A stretch of DNA of 64,000 bases from CAG-826 sp964654155 (GTDB lineage Bacteria > Bacillota_I > Bacilli_A > RFN20 > CAG-826), in NCBI GenBank assembly GCA_964654155.1, contig CAZZGL010000002.1, positions 1 to 64,000 of the forward strand. Reading direction: 5' to 3'. A program made the position numbers and the translations under genes. How positions within the stretch are numbered: position 1 is the stretch's first letter; the number at the start of each line of letters is the position of its first letter. Positions 36,132 through 45,536 of the stretch are shown here, in pieces. The notes under the pieces are model-generated. The model saw only the letters and a program-made list of their open reading frames with translations. It had not been told where the DNA came from and did no database searches.

Positions 36132-36145
36132 TTCTTATTTTTATA

Positions 36146-37147
36146 TTATATTTGTTTTGTTGATTCTCCAATAATAATTGTTCCTTGTATTTCAATCAAT
36201 TGATGCGATTCTCTTTTTTCAATAACATCCAAAAGAGCTTGCGCTAGAGCAATTCCAATTTTAGAAGTGTTTTGTCTAGCGGTAGTCAATCTTGGAACAA
36301 AATAGCCAAATGTTCCTATACCATCAAATCCTGTAATTGAAATATCTCTAGGACATTCTATTCCATGTTTTTTAAGGATAGCAATTCCTCTAATTGCGGA
36401 ATAATCATCTGGAAACATAATCGCGGTTGGTCTAACTTTTCTTTCAACCAATTCTAAGATGATTTGTTCAAGTCGAGCAAAATCAACATATTTTGATTTA
36501 ATTAATTTTCGTTCTGAAACTTTTATACCATATTTATTTAAGCAATCAATAAACGCTCCTGTACGAATATCAGTTACTCGTGAATCTTCTCCTGTTATAA
36601 ATACAATTTCTTTATGATTTAATTTAACCAAATGCTCTGTTAATTGAAACATTAATGAATAATTGTTAGAAAAAACACCAGTCATTAAATCTCCATAATA
36701 GTCGAACCCTACACTAGGTATCTCGCTCATAATAACTTCTTTCATTTCCTTATGAGCCATATTTCCTAACATTAACACGCCATCAATATTTCTAGAAATA
36801 CAATTTTTATAAAAAGTGCCATCTGCTTTTCCTACAGTTCTAGACACAAATAATAAATCATAACGATTTTTATTCATTTCTGATTGAAAAGAATCTAGTA
36901 TTTCATTAAACAATGAATGTTTAAATGGTGTTATTTTAGTTCCAAAACAAGACAATATACCAATAATATTGGATTTACCTTTAGACAAATAAGTTGCTGA
37001 ACTATTCGGAATATATTGTAATTCATCCATGGCTTTTAAAACTTTTTCTTTAGTTGAATTAGGAATTGAAGAATAATTATTAATTACTTTAGAAACAGTA
37101 GATGGAGAAACTCCACAATACTTAGCAATATCATAAATTGTGATCAT
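36146..37147 (-). CDS. LacI-family transcriptional regulator
   Basis: The 333-residue protein has the classic N-terminal helix-turn-helix (ITIYDIAKYCGVSPSTVSKV), the hinge region and a periplasmic-binding-like sensor domain (SITGFDGIGTFGYFVPRLTT near the end). ATG 37147 places the helix-turn-helix at the very N-terminus. The upstream in-frame residues lie inside the GH30 gene. It follows GH30 with about a 5-bp gap. Palindromes with central CG at 31635, 31799 and 36031 are the likely targets. The inducer is presumably a beta-glucan fragment. Confidence 0.9.
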   Translation of the reverse strand: MITIYDIAKYCGVSPSTVSKVINNYSSIPNSTKEKVLKAMDELQYIPNSSATYLSKGKSNIIGILSCFGTKITPFKHSLFNEILDSFQSEMNKNRYDLLFVSRTVGKADGTFYKNCISRNIDGVLMLGNMAHKEMKEVIMSEIPSVGFDYYGDLMTGVFSNNYSLMFQLTEHLVKLNHKEIVFITGEDSRVTDIRTGAFIDCLNKYGIKVSERKLIKSKYVDFARLEQIILELVERKVRPTAIMFPDDYSAIRGIAILKKHGIECPRDISITGFDGIGTFGYFVPRLTTARQNTSKIGIALAQALLDVIEKRESHQLIEIQGTIIIGESTKQI

Positions 37148-37151
37148 AGAT

Positions 37152-38462
37152 TCACCTGCTCTCTTCATAAATAATTGTTGTAACTGATTTAGAAGGTAAA
37201 AAGATACTAAACTTTTCATCAATAAACTTAATATTCAAATCTATATCTTCGCCTTCATTTAACAATATGCATATATATTTATTATCTACTCTTTTATATG
37301 TTGTTGCAATAACAAAGCTAGTTAAAACACTAGTGTTAATTCGAATATCTCCTTTTGATAAGAATTTTGAAAAATGCGAAATAATATAAAAACTTGGATT
37401 ATATATCAGTCTTTTTTCCTTATGATTAAATATTATAGGGGCTTCGCAATAATTACCCACATAATTAGGTCCGCCACGTTCATCTAAAATCAGATTCCAA
37501 TCAATAAATCCTGAAGAAAAATTTTCTGAATCTAGAATATAGTTTTTGGCATATCTTAAACCATTTTCAAAATTCCCAATATTTTTACTAGGATCATTTT
37601 GATCTAACAAAAGTAATTCAACGCATCCTTCAGTAAAAAGTAATATTTTATCATTATATAAATCATGAACCTTACTTAATTCTTGATTGCAATAATTATC
37701 GTACCAATGGTAAGCAATTCCATAAATAAAATCATTATTTTCTTCATCTATTGTATCTTTAACTCTAGAAACAATAATATCTTTATTATGATCCCATATA
37801 AATAATTTCGTATTAAAATTATTGATTTTTATCAATGGATATAGAACTTTAACAAATTCTTTTTCATCTCCGCTATCAAATATGCAAGAGTCCCATATTT
37901 GAGTGGCTTGTGGCTCATTTTGAATTGACATATAATCAATATCAATTCCATTTTTTTGCATTTCTTTTATATAATTAGTTAGATATAGTGCATAATCTAA
38001 ATAATTTTCTTTTTTTAATTTTCCTCCATGTCTACGATCCCCATTAGTTTTAAATTTTGCTGGAGGGCTCCATGGAGAAGCAAAAACAAGCAAGTCTTTT
38101 CTATCCTTAATTTCTTTAACAAATGGAATAATTGTATTAACATCATGCTCTAAAGTAAAAGTATCTCCTTTTAAATAATCATAAATTGAGCAAGAAAAAT
38201 CACATGATCCTATCGTTAATCGAATCATATTATAGTTTAATCCTTTAGGAGAGAAAACCTTTTCAATAAATTCTTCTTTTTGTTCTTTATTAAGCAATGA
38301 ATAATTAAAATAAGCTGCTTCTGTAAAAGCGCCACCAAAGCCTAAGAGAGTTTGATAAGTTTTTTTATTATCAATAATAATATCGAAAGATTCATTTGTT
38401 ATTTCTTTTTTCTTCAAAGATACAAAATAATTATCTTTATTTGAACATAATATTTTAATCAT
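37152..38462 (-). CDS. Cytosolic GH30 beta-glycosidase
   Basis: The 436-residue protein has no signal peptide. GH30 marks are FGGAFTEAAYFN near the start, MSIQNEPQ (acid/base Glu) and LFTEGC (nucleophile Glu). SPWSPPAKFKTNGDRRHGG is a typical substrate loop. Family activities include beta-glucosidase, beta-1,6-glucanase and glucosylceramidase. In this locus a beta-1,6- or beta-1,3-glucosidase that trims imported laminarin-type branches is most likely. Its start overlaps the previous stop (ATGA at 38459-38462). Its own stop is TGA, which is rare in this window. Confidence 0.85.
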   Translation of the reverse strand: MIKILCSNKDNYFVSLKKKEITNESFDIIIDNKKTYQTLLGFGGAFTEAAYFNYSLLNKEQKEEFIEKVFSPKGLNYNMIRLTIGSCDFSCSIYDYLKGDTFTLEHDVNTIIPFVKEIKDRKDLLVFASPWSPPAKFKTNGDRRHGGKLKKENYLDYALYLTNYIKEMQKNGIDIDYMSIQNEPQATQIWDSCIFDSGDEKEFVKVLYPLIKINNFNTKLFIWDHNKDIIVSRVKDTIDEENNDFIYGIAYHWYDNYCNQELSKVHDLYNDKILLFTEGCVELLLLDQNDPSKNIGNFENGLRYAKNYILDSENFSSGFIDWNLILDERGGPNYVGNYCEAPIIFNHKEKRLIYNPSFYIISHFSKFLSKGDIRINTSVLTSFVIATTYKRVDNKYICILLNEGEDIDLNIKFIDEKFSIFLPSKSVTTIIYEESR

Positions 38463-39238
38463 TTTTTAATACCTCTTCTAATTAATTCTGGATATGCTTT
38501 ATTAATCGTTATATCAAAAATAGAATTCGAATAAAGATTTATTATTAATAATGATATCGAAAAATATCCAAAAATATATACTAATAAACAAATAACATTT
38601 AATACATCATTTCCAACAAATTCCATTATGATAAATGGCAAGGTTGTTATTATAAATATTAAAAGATTATTGAAAAATTTACCCACCAAAAATCTTACTC
38701 CATTAATAAACAATTGCTTAAATGATGCCTTATATAAAATTGCTTGAGTCTGCATAAATAAACTTATGATAATAAATAAAGAATATAATAAGTAAGATAA
38801 ACCTGTAAAAATAGAAGGAAATAAACTACTCTCATCAAAAGTTTCAAACATAATTGTGGAATTTATTCTAATTAACCCATAAAATAAACCTAATAAAAAA
38901 TATATCAATAAAAATTGTTTGTAATTTTTTCTAATTCCATAAAAAAAATCTTTTCTAACCGAAGCACCTTCTCCAAAAGTAAGACGTTTTATAAAATATA
39001 AAGCTCCCGCTACACCTAGTCCGAATATCATAAAAAATACAATTTTAATTCCATAAATAAAAATATAATTGATCAAATGTGGATCATCAACAATAAATGT
39101 ATCTTGTATAAAAATATTAAACATAATATTTGGGATTAAGAATAAGCCTAAACACAATGAGCAAACAAATAAATCTAAAAAACGATATCGAAGAAGTTCC
39201 TTAAATAATTCAAATCGATTATTAGCTAGATGATCCAT
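38459..39238 (-). CDS. DUF624/YesL-like membrane protein
   Basis: The 259-residue protein has about six membrane segments and a cytoplasmic start (NNRFELFKELLRYRFLDLF). YesL-like proteins are frequent companions of sugar ABC transporter and glycosidase genes, with no established function. The stop overlaps the GH30 start (ATGA), so the two are translationally coupled. The assignment rests on size, topology and context. Confidence 0.55.
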   Translation of the reverse strand: MDHLANNRFELFKELLRYRFLDLFVCSLCLGLFLIPNIMFNIFIQDTFIVDDPHLINYIFIYGIKIVFFMIFGLGVAGALYFIKRLTFGEGASVRKDFFYGIRKNYKQFLLIYFLLGLFYGLIRINSTIMFETFDESSLFPSIFTGLSYLLYSLFIIISLFMQTQAILYKASFKQLFINGVRFLVGKFFNNLLIFIITTLPFIIMEFVGNDVLNVICLLVYIFGYFSISLLIINLYSNSIFDITINKAYPELIRRGIKK

Positions 39239-39835
39239 TTATATCTCTCCTTTCAACAAATCGTTTAATATATTATAACCAATTGAAGATAATGTATCAA
39301 AATGAGGTGATTTATTATTTATCAAAATATATGATGATGATTTGATTTCTCCATCAAAATTAAACCATTTATTCAAGTAACTAATTTCTTGATTATTTTC
39401 TTCATATATTTTTATTCCGTATGAATTATCTTCATATTTATACGTTTGGTAATTATCAGAGTATCCATTCATAGATAAGTAGTAATCTTGAATATAATTT
39501 TTCATTTCATCTAAATCTTTTTCATAAAGTATTATCAAATCACTTTTAACTCCAAAATTACTATAATAAGAAGAAATATTTTTATCTTCATAAGAATAAT
39601 TATAAACATTAACTTGTTCAATACCAAAATTTATATATTTTTCTTCAATTTTGTTTTTTAAAGAATTATCTTTTATTCCATAAGATGTCACAAAAATTGA
39701 AAATATCTCATTTCTGCTATACTCATTAACATACGATACTAAATAATATGATAACGCATAAGATAAAATAGATATTAGTAAAACTATATACCAAGAATAT
39801 GTTAAATAGTCCTTTACTTGACTACTTTTTTTCAT
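39239..39835 (-). CDS. Single-span membrane protein, unrecognised
   Basis: The 198 residues show one N-terminal membrane helix (about 14-36) and an extracytoplasmic domain rich in Tyr, Asn and Ser. I do not recognise the family. It overlaps the preceding gene by 14 bp and abuts the DUF624-like gene, so the three membrane proteins are probably made together. Confidence 0.6.
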   Translation of the reverse strand: MKKSSQVKDYLTYSWYIVLLISILSYALSYYLVSYVNEYSRNEIFSIFVTSYGIKDNSLKNKIEEKYINFGIEQVNVYNYSYEDKNISSYYSNFGVKSDLIILYEKDLDEMKNYIQDYYLSMNGYSDNYQTYKYEDNSYGIKIYEENNQEISYLNKWFNFDGEIKSSSYILINNKSPHFDTLSSIGYNILNDLLKGEI

Positions 39836-40289
39836 AACAAATCACCACATTTCTCGATATTAAAAATACATAATGACAATTTATATCTAAAACATATTCT
39901 GTCGGAATTAATATCCGATATGTTTTATCATTTTCATCTTTAATTTTATATGCATGGAAAGAAACATGTGCAAAGGTTTCTGTTTGCATATCTTCAATAA
40001 CCTCAGCATTAATTTGTTTATTATTACTAATAATTACTTGATTATATAAACATATTTTATGATTGATTTTATTAATACATTCGAATATAAAATAATATAA
40101 AAGATTTAATAATAATGAAAAAACAACAAAAAAGGAAAAGATAAAGATTTGCTCAAATTCTCTTGTTGTCACTAAAAATAAGAAAATGATACTTAAGCAA
40201 AACAAAAGTGCAGTAATAATAGCTATTATTACATATTTTTTTCTACTTTTGATAATACTTAAAATTACTTCTTCATTAATACAATTCAT
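39822..40289 (-). CDS. Two-span membrane protein, unrecognised
   Basis: The 155-residue protein has two helices (about 19-41 and 48-70) and a beta-rich cytoplasmic tail (NKQINAEVIEDMQTETFAHV...). No family is recognised. It lies 25 bp downstream of queH. A separate promoter is not visible, so transcription may continue from queH into the GH30-lacI unit. Confidence 0.55.
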   Translation of the reverse strand: MNCINEEVILSIIKSRKKYVIIAIITALLFCLSIIFLFLVTTREFEQIFIFSFFVVFSLLLNLLYYFIFECINKINHKICLYNQVIISNNKQINAEVIEDMQTETFAHVSFHAYKIKDENDKTYRILIPTEYVLDINCHYVFLISRNVVICYEKK

Positions 40290-40314
40290 AATTACCTTTC
40301 TTATTCATACTTTT

Positions 40315-40959
40315 TTATTTTTTCTCTATTCTTTTTAAATACTCAAAATACGAATAACGACATCCGCAATATTGTTGCCGATAAAGTCCATATTTATTAC
40401 TAATTTGTCTTCCTAACTCTGCTCCTTGTTTCTTTTTAAAATCAGAAAAGAAATACTTAACAGGAAAATACTTGTTTTGCAGTTCTTCTCCTATTTCATT
40501 TAATTTTACAGAATTTTTTTGACTTGAAACACTCATAACAGTAGTTATATAATCATAGCTATTTCTATAAGCATATTCATATGCTTCTTCTAATCTAAGT
40601 CGATAACATAAAAAGCATCTTTCTCCGCCTTCTCTAGCATCTTTAAACACCGATAATTTATGTGAATATTTTTCTTCATCATAAGTCGGAATAACATATT
40701 TAACATTCAGTCCTAAATCAATATTTAATTGTTCGACAAATCTTTTCATTTCTTCTAAACGTCGATAGTATTCATTACTTGGGTAAATATTTGAATTATT
40801 GTAATAAATTGTAATATCAAAATATGGACTTAAAAAAGTTAAAGGAAACGCTGAACAAGGTCCACAGCATACATGAAGCAATATTTTCGGTTTAACTTCT
40901 TTATTTTTAATTAAATCAATCTCTTTTAAAGAAAGATTGTAATAATATAACTTTTCCAT
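40315..40959 (-). CDS. queH: Epoxyqueuosine reductase QueH
   Basis: QueH reduces epoxyqueuosine to queuosine in tRNA and replaces QueG in many bacteria. The 214-residue protein has the paired-cysteine motif LLHVCCGPCSAFPL near the N-terminus and a second Cys set in ERCFLCYRLRLEEAY, followed by a QYCGCRYS segment. It lies just after queA, completing the tail of queuosine synthesis encoded here. Confidence 0.9.
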   Translation of the reverse strand: MEKLYYYNLSLKEIDLIKNKEVKPKILLHVCCGPCSAFPLTFLSPYFDITIYYNNSNIYPSNEYYRRLEEMKRFVEQLNIDLGLNVKYVIPTYDEEKYSHKLSVFKDAREGGERCFLCYRLRLEEAYEYAYRNSYDYITTVMSVSSQKNSVKLNEIGEELQNKYFPVKYFFSDFKKKQGAELGRQISNKYGLYRQQYCGCRYSYFEYLKRIEKK

Positions 40960-40981
40960 ATGATACCCCTATAATGACCAC

Positions 40982-42007
40982 TTAAAATATAAAACAAGCA
41001 TCGCCAAAAGAAAAGAAGCGATATTTTTCCTCAATCGCATGTTTGTAAGCATCTAATATAAATTCTCTTCCCGCAAAAGCGGATACAAGCATAATTAAAG
41101 TTGATTTTGGTAAATGAAAATTAGTAATTAATCCATTAATAGCTAAAAACTTATAACCTGGATAAATAAAAATATCTGTACTTCCTGCACAAGCTCTAAA
41201 TTCACCATATTTTTGCATGACTGATTCAACCACTCTTGTAGAAGTAGTTCCAACAGCAATGATTCTTCTATTTTCTTTTTTAGCTTTATTTAAAATTGCT
41301 GCTGTTTCAGCAGTCATTATATAACTTTCCGAATGCATATGATGATCTAAAATATTGTCCACTTTTACCGGTCTAAAAGTACCTAAACCGATATGTAATG
41401 TCACTTCAACAATCGTAACACCTTTTTCAATTAATTTTTGATTCAACTCTTCAGTGAAATGAAAACCCGCTGTTGGAGCGGCAGCACTTCCTTCATATTT
41501 AGCGTACACAGTTTGATAACGAGAATTATCTTCACATTGTGCTTTTATATATGGAGGTAAAGGCATTTTTCCAAGTTTATCTAATACTTCATAAAAAACG
41601 CCTTGATAATGCATACGGAAATGTCTTATTCCTTCATCTAATACTTTAATACATTCCGCAACTAATTCACCATTACCAAAAATAATATTCGTTCCTAATT
41701 TAATAGTTTTGGCATTACCTGTTAAACATTCCCATTCATCATTTTGTAATTGTTTTAATAACAAAACTTCCACTTTTGCTCCCGTATGTTCTTTAATTCC
41801 ATATAATCTTGCAGGAATTACTTTAGTGTTATTCCTTACCAAAACATCACCAGGTTTTAAGAAATCAATTATATTATAAAATTGATGGTCTTCATAACTT
41901 TTATTTTCACGATCTATCACTAAAAGTCGAGAATGATCTCTTTTTTCACTTGGAGATTGCGCGATTAGTTCTTCTGGTAAATCAAAATCAAAATCACAAA
42001 TATCCAT
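40982..42007 (-). CDS. queA: S-adenosylmethionine:tRNA ribosyltransferase-isomerase QueA
   Basis: QueA transfers the ribosyl part of SAM to preQ1 in tRNA, giving epoxyqueuosine. The 341-residue protein starts MDICDFDFDLPEELIAQSP (ATG 42007). It contains AAPTAGFHFTEEL and the C-terminal NFHLPKSTLIMLVSAFAG. The tgt stop lies one base upstream of its start, so tgt and queA are coupled. Confidence 0.95.
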   Translation of the reverse strand: MDICDFDFDLPEELIAQSPSEKRDHSRLLVIDRENKSYEDHQFYNIIDFLKPGDVLVRNNTKVIPARLYGIKEHTGAKVEVLLLKQLQNDEWECLTGNAKTIKLGTNIIFGNGELVAECIKVLDEGIRHFRMHYQGVFYEVLDKLGKMPLPPYIKAQCEDNSRYQTVYAKYEGSAAAPTAGFHFTEELNQKLIEKGVTIVEVTLHIGLGTFRPVKVDNILDHHMHSESYIMTAETAAILNKAKKENRRIIAVGTTSTRVVESVMQKYGEFRACAGSTDIFIYPGYKFLAINGLITNFHLPKSTLIMLVSAFAGREFILDAYKHAIEEKYRFFSFGDACFIF

Positions 42008-42008
42008 C

Positions 42009-43133
42009 TTAAAAACCTCTCTTATCTCCAAATTTAGCCAAAAATTCTTCTTTAAAATCACCAAATCTATCTTCTTGAATAGCAATTCTTGCTTCTTCCA
42101 TCATCTTAATTAAAAAGCGAATATTATGTATAGATAATAATCTCTTTCCAAACGATTCATCACATTTATATAAATGTCTAAGATACGCTTTCGTATAATT
42201 CTTACATGTATAACAATCACATTCTACATCTAAAGGAGTAAAATCTTCTTCATATTTTTGATCACGAATATTAACTCTTCCTGTGCTAGTCATTAACGCT
42301 CCATGACGAGCAATTCTTGTTGGTAAAACACAATCAAACATATCTACACCCATGGCAATTCCTTCTAAAATATAATCAATTGAACCAACTCCCATCAAAT
42401 ATCGTGGTTTATCTTGTGGAAGATAAGGAACAGTATCTTTAACCATTTTAAACATAACTTCTTTTGGTTCGCCTATTGAAGTTCCTCCAATTGAATAACC
42501 TGGAAAATCCATTTTTGCCAATTCTTCAGCACAATATCTCCGTAATGAAGCAAACTCTCCACCTTGAACTATACCAAAAAGAGCTTGATCTTCTCTTTTA
42601 TGAGCGTCTTTTCCTCGTTTTGCCCATCTTAAAGTTCTTTCAACACTATTCTTCATATATTCATAAGTGACAGGATAAGGAGGACACTCATCAAAAGACA
42701 TAATAATATCTGCTCCTAACTTTTCTTCAATACCAATAGCTATTTCAGGAGAAAAAAACAATTTTGCGCCATTTAAATGGTTTTTAAAAGTAACTCCTTC
42801 TTCAGTGATTTTTCGATTCTCCGATAATGAAAAAACTTGAAAGCCTCCAGAGTCTGTTAATATTGGTCCATCATAATTCATAAACTTATGTAATCCACCA
42901 GCTTTTTGTACTAAATCCGCACCAGGTCTTAATGAAAGATGATATGTATTAGCTAAAATCACCCCAGAACCACATTCTTTTAGTTCTTCAGGTGATAATG
43001 TTTTAACTGTAGCTAAAGTTCCTACAGGCATAAACATTGGAACTTCAACATCACCATGAGGAGTATGTAAAATACCATATCTAGCTCCTGTTTGTTTACA
43101 TATATGCTTAATTTCTAAATAAAAATCTTTCAT
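42009..43133 (-). CDS. tgt: Queuine tRNA-ribosyltransferase
   Basis: Tgt exchanges guanine-34 for preQ1 in tRNAs with GUN anticodons. The 374-residue protein has the active-site region DSGGFQVFSLSE, the nucleophile region GVDMFDCVLPTR and the zinc site CDCYTCKNYTKAYLRH. I prefer ATG 43133, which lies 11 bases after AGAGGA. A GTG three codons earlier is possible. Confidence 0.95.
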   Translation of the reverse strand: MKDFYLEIKHICKQTGARYGILHTPHGDVEVPMFMPVGTLATVKTLSPEELKECGSGVILANTYHLSLRPGADLVQKAGGLHKFMNYDGPILTDSGGFQVFSLSENRKITEEGVTFKNHLNGAKLFFSPEIAIGIEEKLGADIIMSFDECPPYPVTYEYMKNSVERTLRWAKRGKDAHKREDQALFGIVQGGEFASLRRYCAEELAKMDFPGYSIGGTSIGEPKEVMFKMVKDTVPYLPQDKPRYLMGVGSIDYILEGIAMGVDMFDCVLPTRIARHGALMTSTGRVNIRDQKYEEDFTPLDVECDCYTCKNYTKAYLRHLYKCDESFGKRLLSIHNIRFLIKMMEEARIAIQEDRFGDFKEEFLAKFGDKRGF

Positions 43134-43165
43134 CTTCAACACGATCCTCTCTTAAAACAATGTCT

Positions 43166-43171
43166 ATTATA
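43166..43171 (-). promoter_or_regulatory. Possible -10 box for tgt-queA-queH
   Basis: A perfect TATAAT on the minus strand lies 33 bp before the tgt start. The -35 at the right distance (GTAAAA) is poor and falls inside the terminator of the preceding gene. Confidence 0.4.
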
Positions 43172-43183
43172 ACATAATAAAAA

Positions 43184-43212
43184 AGCCCTTTTACTTATTT
43201 ATTCGCTTTTTT
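43184..43212 (-). terminator. Probable terminator of the polysaccharide genes
   Basis: An 8-bp AAAAAAGC/GCTTTTTT stem overlaps the stop of the Wzy-like gene. The loop is long (about 18 nt), so efficiency is uncertain. Confidence 0.45.
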
Positions 43213-44503
43213 AATTTTCACCGTTATTGCTTAATTCAGATATTCCATCTGTTAATGTTTTCTTGCTTATTTTATTATTAGCCATCATATATCCCACTAG
43301 AAGTAAAACAATCAACAATGTTGGATCTAAATATAAAGGTAATGTATCAGCATATTCTACAAAAACATTTTGTCCATAATTTAAGTTAACATATACATAG
43401 TAATGAATCATAAATGAAAGGATCAAATTCTTTTTTAAAGAGGAATCATTTGAATTTTTGTAATATTTATAAGTAGTCATGATTGCAACAATTGTCAATC
43501 CTACCAAAATTAGAAATGCTGGTATCCCATTTTGAAATAAAGCATCTAAATATATATTTCGAGTATTCATCGTTTCTTTTAATACTTCCTTAGGTTGATT
43601 GCCTAATGGATATTTAAAAACATTTTTTAAAACGTTAATACCAACTTCAACACGAGCAATACTCTTACCTTTCCAAACAACTAAAACTATAGCAAATAAA
43701 GCAAATAATCCTATTCCTAAAAAAATATTTTTTCTTTTCTTTTTATCTTTTGGAAAATTCATAATTAAGGCTGTAATTAACATTGATAAACCAGAAACAA
43801 AAATCCCTAAAAAATATGGAATCAAAATTAAACCCACAACGCCTAAAATTCCTGATGATAACGCTATTTTTTTTAATTTTAATTCACTATCATCAACTTT
43901 TTTATATTTCCATAGAACCATAAAGCCAGAAGATAATAAAGATAATGCATAACCAAAAAAAGTCATATAAACTCGCGATTCTTTTTGAAAAGGATTAGTA
44001 CCTAAAATCCACATTTTTGAAGAAAGCATTACAGAACCAATATTTTCTTCAAGCATATATAAAAGCCCATAACTAAACAAAGTTGCAAACAATGATATTA
44101 TTCCAAAGACAAATAATGTGCCATATATTGCAATTAAATATTTACCAATATTGCTTTCTTTATCGACTCCTAATGTATATCCAATCCAAGATGCACCTAA
44201 AAAACTTAAAACTGCAGGAATAATATCAATAATGCTTATGGCATCGTTTATTGTATAATGAATAATTAAATTAGGCAGTACAGAAACGCCATATAAAAGC
44301 GAAAACGCTAAAAAAATTATAGAAGTGGAATTCAATTTCCTTACATTGCTAAAATATAAAGCTAAGCTAATTAACATTAATACTATTTCAATTATTCGAA
44401 TAATTGTCCCATATGCAAAAAAACTGACATTTAAGGCAATTACAAATTCTAAAACAAATATCAAAAATAATGATTTCAAACTATTTTTATTAATATTATC
44501 CAT
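43211..44503 (-). CDS. O-antigen polymerase/ligase-like membrane protein
   Basis: The 430-residue protein has 10-12 membrane helices and one long extracytoplasmic loop (about 290-330, with YPLGNQPKEVLKE), the pattern of Wzy polymerases and WaaL ligases. ATG 44503 follows a strong AGGAGG. It lies 17 bp after a GT-D-type glycosyltransferase, so the pair may build or polymerise a surface polysaccharide. Sequence identity in this class is poor and the assignment rests on topology. Confidence 0.55.
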   Translation of the reverse strand: MDNINKNSLKSLFLIFVLEFVIALNVSFFAYGTIIRIIEIVLMLISLALYFSNVRKLNSTSIIFLAFSLLYGVSVLPNLIIHYTINDAISIIDIIPAVLSFLGASWIGYTLGVDKESNIGKYLIAIYGTLFVFGIISLFATLFSYGLLYMLEENIGSVMLSSKMWILGTNPFQKESRVYMTFFGYALSLLSSGFMVLWKYKKVDDSELKLKKIALSSGILGVVGLILIPYFLGIFVSGLSMLITALIMNFPKDKKKRKNIFLGIGLFALFAIVLVVWKGKSIARVEVGINVLKNVFKYPLGNQPKEVLKETMNTRNIYLDALFQNGIPAFLILVGLTIVAIMTTYKYYKNSNDSSLKKNLILSFMIHYYVYVNLNYGQNVFVEYADTLPLYLDPTLLIVLLLVGYMMANNKISKKTLTDGISELSNNGEN

Positions 44504-44520
44504 GCAGAATTTCCTCCTTT

Positions 44521-45450
44521 TTACCAATAGCACCCTTTTTCGACTTTTTGATAACCTTTTGGCTTATTTGTAGGTCTAATCCAATACTCATTAATATATT
44601 TAGAAACATGATCTCGGTTTTCCCATCTTTTGCCAATTATACCAAACATTGTCTGCGTAGCACCACCGGTTTGAATGGCTTGCTTACCAATTTTAGCAAT
44701 ATATGAGCATAATAAGCTTCCATAAGCTCCTGCACCAACAAGCGCTATATCAAAATCAATTCTATCAATCTGTTTTTTCATGTATTCTAATGCTTCTTCA
44801 AAGTTATGAAATCTTTCGTCTTCTTGATCCGCTATTGTTTGAACTGCTTCTATGGTTAAAAGTTCAAAATCTGGAACAACATTATCATAAAATAGCTTAT
44901 CTTTTATTTTATATTGCATTTCAATATCCTTTGCAAACGGTGATATAACTAACACTTTCTTATGTTGTAATGATTGTATCCAATCACCTCTAAGAGGTTC
45001 AAAAGCTTCATATTGTATTATTTCTAATTGAGAACAATATTTTTTATAAAAATAATCTTCCATATGAATACCAGATATTCCTAAAATAGTGCTTGACGCA
45101 AAAGCCTTCAATGCATGTTGGCTATATAAAGTCAAAGTCTCTTTTGAAACCGGAAATACGCCTGCACCATTTTTAATACTATATCTTACACTTAGTTTAT
45201 AATCTTTTTTAAATCCTAAACATATTTTTTCATAATTATTAATGCAAGAAAGTTCAACTGCTCCAAATCTTATTGCAGAAAAAGGTTTTCCACTTTCAAT
45301 CCACTTTTTTAATGCATTATTGCTATATTCTAAAGTAATATTTTTCTTACCTAAAAATTTATTTGTACTTTTTTTCTTTTTAAAAAAGCGCCACATTAAA
45401 ACAAACCAACTATTTTTTATAAAATATCTAAAATACGCTAGTTTTTTCAT
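44521..45450 (-). CDS. GT-D-fold glycosyltransferase-like protein (DUF1792)
   Basis: The 309-residue protein contains SAIRFGAVELSCIN, like the IRFGDGE motif of GT-D enzymes but with the second acidic residue shifted (GAVE). A Rossmann-like core follows (KKVLVISPFAKDIEM, IDFDIALVGAGAYGSLL). The C-terminus ends NEYWIRPTNKPKGYQKVEKG, common in capsule-linked proteins. It has no signal peptide and acts in the cytosol. It pairs with the Wzy-like gene. Confidence 0.6.
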   Translation of the reverse strand: MKKLAYFRYFIKNSWFVLMWRFFKKKKSTNKFLGKKNITLEYSNNALKKWIESGKPFSAIRFGAVELSCINNYEKICLGFKKDYKLSVRYSIKNGAGVFPVSKETLTLYSQHALKAFASSTILGISGIHMEDYFYKKYCSQLEIIQYEAFEPLRGDWIQSLQHKKVLVISPFAKDIEMQYKIKDKLFYDNVVPDFELLTIEAVQTIADQEDERFHNFEEALEYMKKQIDRIDFDIALVGAGAYGSLLCSYIAKIGKQAIQTGGATQTMFGIIGKRWENRDHVSKYINEYWIRPTNKPKGYQKVEKGCYW

Positions 45451-45536
45451 AAGCTTTACCCCTTCATTAATTATACTTTTTAATTCATTAGAATTAAAGC
45501 TCATATTTTATACTATAAATTTTAATATTTATTTGC

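Noticed and set aside
42008..42085. Longer queA start overlapping tgt
   Set aside because: The added residues do not match QueA, whose conserved start is at 42007.
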